This document shows, piece by piece, positions 6,177 to 7,680 of a DNA stretch of 7,680 nucleotides. The position numbers and the translations under genes were made by a program. The DNA is from Candidatus Hodarchaeota archaeon (GTDB taxonomy: Archaea > Asgardarchaeota > Heimdallarchaeia > Hodarchaeales > Hodarchaeaceae), in contig JAEOSP010000311.1 of NCBI GenBank assembly GCA_016840305.1, positions 1 to 7,680 on the forward strand, read 5' to 3'. The notes beneath the pieces are model-generated. The model was not told the DNA's origin. It was given only the letters and a program-made list of their open reading frames with translations, and ran no database searches. Numbering within the stretch: the stretch's first letter is position 1; the number at the start of each line of letters is the position of its first letter.

Positions 6177-6973
6177 CACTCATTCTTAAACGGAGTCAGA
6201 CCTTGAGTACCCTGCAGGAACAAAATAGCATGTGATAACAGGAAAATATTGAGAACATATGTAATATCAATCAGGAAATTTAGACTGATCTCAATGGTCC
6301 CATATCTGCTATTTCCAATTAGAGAATCTGAAAACACAAATAATCCTGTAGCCACCACTATCAACCAGCGAAATAGTCGAGATCGTGAATCATAAACCAA
6401 TCCAAACCATGATATACACGCCATTATACCAATAGCAATTACGTACGGTACTACTATAAGGGAATCTGGTCCGCTAAAAACCAAAATGAAATATATCGCG
6501 GGAATGAGAATAATCCAGAAAATAACGAAGAATAAGACTTTACGAAAGAGATTGGAATTGGCACGAAATTTCAAAGGATTTATTGTTATGATTCCTGAGA
6601 AAGAAACTACAAGACATACTTGCATCATTAAATACACAATCATTCCATAAACGAAATCAAAAGCAATCGTTACAGTTGCTGCAAATCCAACAATCATTGA
6701 TATGACCATCCAATTTAAGTAACGTTGAGGATTCAACTCAATGTTTTTCAATGGATTAGTTTCTTTCATGATCTGATCCATTCGGCTTCCATCAACCGAG
6801 TAAAACCTAATAATAAGTGTTGAAAATACAATAAATAAGCTTGCAAGCCATGTTACTTGAACAATTTTGCTTCCTTGATCAAAAACAATGTATTCCGATA
6901 GAAGAATTGTCAGAAAGCCTAAACATCCCATTAAAAAGGGAATCAAAAATCTTTTACTAGAGTACACGCTCAT
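6176..6973 (-). CDS. YhhN/TMEM86-family membrane protein (lysoplasmalogenase-like)
   Basis: The 265 residues form about eight membrane helices (near 9-31, 37-57, 88-106, 110-131, 144-166, 170-193, 199-219 and 229-253), as in the YhhN/TMEM86 family. The strongest match is the C-terminal signature: FVFSDSLIGNSRYG (212-225) corresponds to the family's F..SDs..a.n.F stretch, followed by a last helix with ITYVLNIFLLSHAILF. FVYGMIVYLMMQVCLVVSF (107-125) resembles the Gm.aF...q..Y segment. Characterised animal and bacterial members hydrolyse the vinyl-ether bond of lysoplasmalogens; whether this protein has that activity is not shown. Archaeal lipids are saturated or isoprenoid ethers, so the natural substrate here is an open question. 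A GGTGATG ribosome binding site lies six to seven bases before the ATG. It follows another membrane protein gene 69 bases upstream in the same direction. Confidence 0.68.
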   Translation of the reverse strand: MSVYSSKRFLIPFLMGCLGFLTILLSEYIVFDQGSKIVQVTWLASLFIVFSTLIIRFYSVDGSRMDQIMKETNPLKNIELNPQRYLNWMVISMIVGFAATVTIAFDFVYGMIVYLMMQVCLVVSFSGIITINPLKFRANSNLFRKVLFFVIFWIILIPAIYFILVFSGPDSLIVVPYVIAIGIMACISWFGLVYDSRSRLFRWLIVVATGLFVFSDSLIGNSRYGTIEISLNFLIDITYVLNIFLLSHAILFLQGTQGLTPFKNE

Positions 6974-6978
6974 TTTAT

Positions 6979-6985
6979 CATCACC
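6979..6985 (-). promoter_or_regulatory. Ribosome binding site of the YhhN-like gene
   Basis: The minus strand reads GGTGATG, complementary to the 3' end of 16S rRNA, five bases before the ATG at 6973. It supports that start. Confidence 0.5.
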
Positions 6986-7010
6986 AGAACATCGTCAAGC
7001 TCAATTATTC

Positions 7011-7021
7011 CCTATTTATGT
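7011..7021 (-). promoter_or_regulatory. Possible internal TATA box before the YhhN-like gene
   Basis: The minus strand reads ATACATAAATA in the 69-base gap between the two membrane protein genes. A start about 25 bases downstream, near 6990, would leave a leader just long enough for the GGTGATG site. The gene could therefore be transcribed on its own as well as by read-through. Confidence 0.3.
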
Positions 7022-7042
7022 ATACCGCTCTTTAGGAATTTC

Positions 7043-7663
7043 TCAAATAGGACTGATAGGAAGTATTAAGGTGTAAAATACCAACAACAGAATCACGACC
7101 ATCCAAAGCCTGAACATTAAAAGTAAACCTATAATTTTGATGTTCCGTTTAGATTCCTTGATTTTCTCTTTTCGATATACCTGCATAAGTACAAGAACTG
7201 TTGGTTCAACTAAAGGTATCAAAATTACCAATCCTACAATTTGCAAGCTCAATGGTACATAAAGGCTTACGAGAATCAGTATCCAAGAATACAGAAAAGT
7301 TCTGATTGATAATTTGTCGCGAAGGGTTTCAACATATTGAACATGCATGATGGATACACCAATAAACACCCAATTAATCACAAGTATTTCAATGAAGGTT
7401 TGAGTTGCAACATTACCAACAATAACTAAATAAACACAAGTAGCTAGCAAACCCATTGATACTGAACCTAAAATCAACTCAGTGGGAGTTTGTTTCTTAG
7501 ATTGCATCGAAACTAGTAAGTATCCGAAGGTTAATCCTCCCAATACTCCTAAAACTAACAGTAATTCAATAGTTTGATTCCAAATAACCATTATTAGTGT
7601 TGTTAAAGCGATAGAGAGAATGGGCATCCATTGTAATTCATCAGGTTTACGCTTTATCTGCAT
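7043..7663 (-). CDS. Multi-helix membrane protein, possibly YwiC-like; 5' end uncertain
   Basis: From the ATG at 7663 this reads 206 residues with six to seven hydrophobic segments (near 13-29, 33-53, 64-82, 91-107, 121-137, 140-160 and 177-200) and short basic loops (RKEKIKESKRNIK before the last helix). I do not recognise it firmly. Its size and pattern recall the YwiC-like family: a KPDELQW-type start, a loop with HVQYVETLRDKLS after helix 4, and a basic stretch leading into a final helix. The match is weak. The frame stays open from the ATG to the window edge (through a TTG at 7666), and no ribosome binding site is visible, so the gene may begin outside the window. It points the same way as the YhhN-like gene 69 bases downstream, so the two may share a message. 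No catalytic motif was seen. Confidence 0.7.
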   Translation of the reverse strand: MQIKRKPDELQWMPILSIALTTLIMVIWNQTIELLLVLGVLGGLTFGYLLVSMQSKKQTPTELILGSVSMGLLATCVYLVIVGNVATQTFIEILVINWVFIGVSIMHVQYVETLRDKLSIRTFLYSWILILVSLYVPLSLQIVGLVILIPLVEPTVLVLMQVYRKEKIKESKRNIKIIGLLLMFRLWMVVILLLVFYTLILPISPI

Positions 7664-7680
7664 CAATAATGAATCAGAGC

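Noticed and set aside
6888..7076. Plus-strand 62-codon open frame across the gap between the two membrane protein genes
   Set aside because: It overlaps both genes antisense and lacks a ribosome binding site or any recognisable domain.
1..7680. Search for CRISPR arrays, tRNA or rRNA genes, insertion sequences and defence or toxin-antitoxin modules
   Set aside because: No regularly spaced repeats, tRNA-like cloverleaf, rRNA segment, transposase or known defence domain could be seen in any frame.

Overview
This 7.7 kb window is AT-rich and most likely comes from an archaeon. The clearest marker is a 520-residue protein of the archaeal AMP phosphorylase/thymidine phosphorylase family with the extra N-terminal domain typical of archaeal members. 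Several genes also lack a ribosome binding site and have a TATA-like box about 20-30 bases before the ATG, which suits leaderless archaeal transcripts, and T-rich runs follow some genes as in archaeal termination. An Asgard (Heimdall-type) or similar mesophilic archaeon is plausible, but no lineage-specific marker is present, so this is a guess.

Layout from left to right. Positions 1-317 (minus) hold the first 105 residues of a kinase-fold phosphotransferase of the aminoglycoside phosphotransferase (APH) type, cut by the window edge. Positions 318-842 are non-coding or decayed: a possible small gene broken by homopolymer indels (351-543, minus) and a long AT-rich inverted repeat (676-735). 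A 12-helix MFS transporter (843-2135, plus) then faces a convergent AMP phosphorylase homologue (2237-3799, minus). Divergent from the latter, across about 136 bases, is a HAD-type phosphatase (3936-4715, plus). A 518-base gap with three T-runs and one perfect dyad follows. Next is a branch-1-type nitrilase with an intact catalytic tetrad (5234-6157, plus). A perfect hairpin separates it from two minus-strand membrane protein genes: a YhhN/TMEM86-like protein (6176-6973) and an unrecognised, possibly YwiC-like, protein (7043-7663, possibly extending past the window).

Most genes look like single transcription units on alternating strands, so there is little operon logic. The only likely co-directional pair is the two membrane proteins at the right end. 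Nucleotide salvage (AMP phosphorylase), phosphate-ester hydrolysis (HAD), nitrile hydrolysis and possible ether-lipid turnover (YhhN) are all housekeeping or accessory metabolism. No defence system, mobile element, CRISPR array, tRNA or rRNA was seen. The points most worth a second look are an Asp-to-Asn change at the putative proton donor of the AMP phosphorylase homologue, the presence of a YhhN-family protein in a probable archaeon, and the frameshifted small gene and structured AT-rich element in the left intergenic region.
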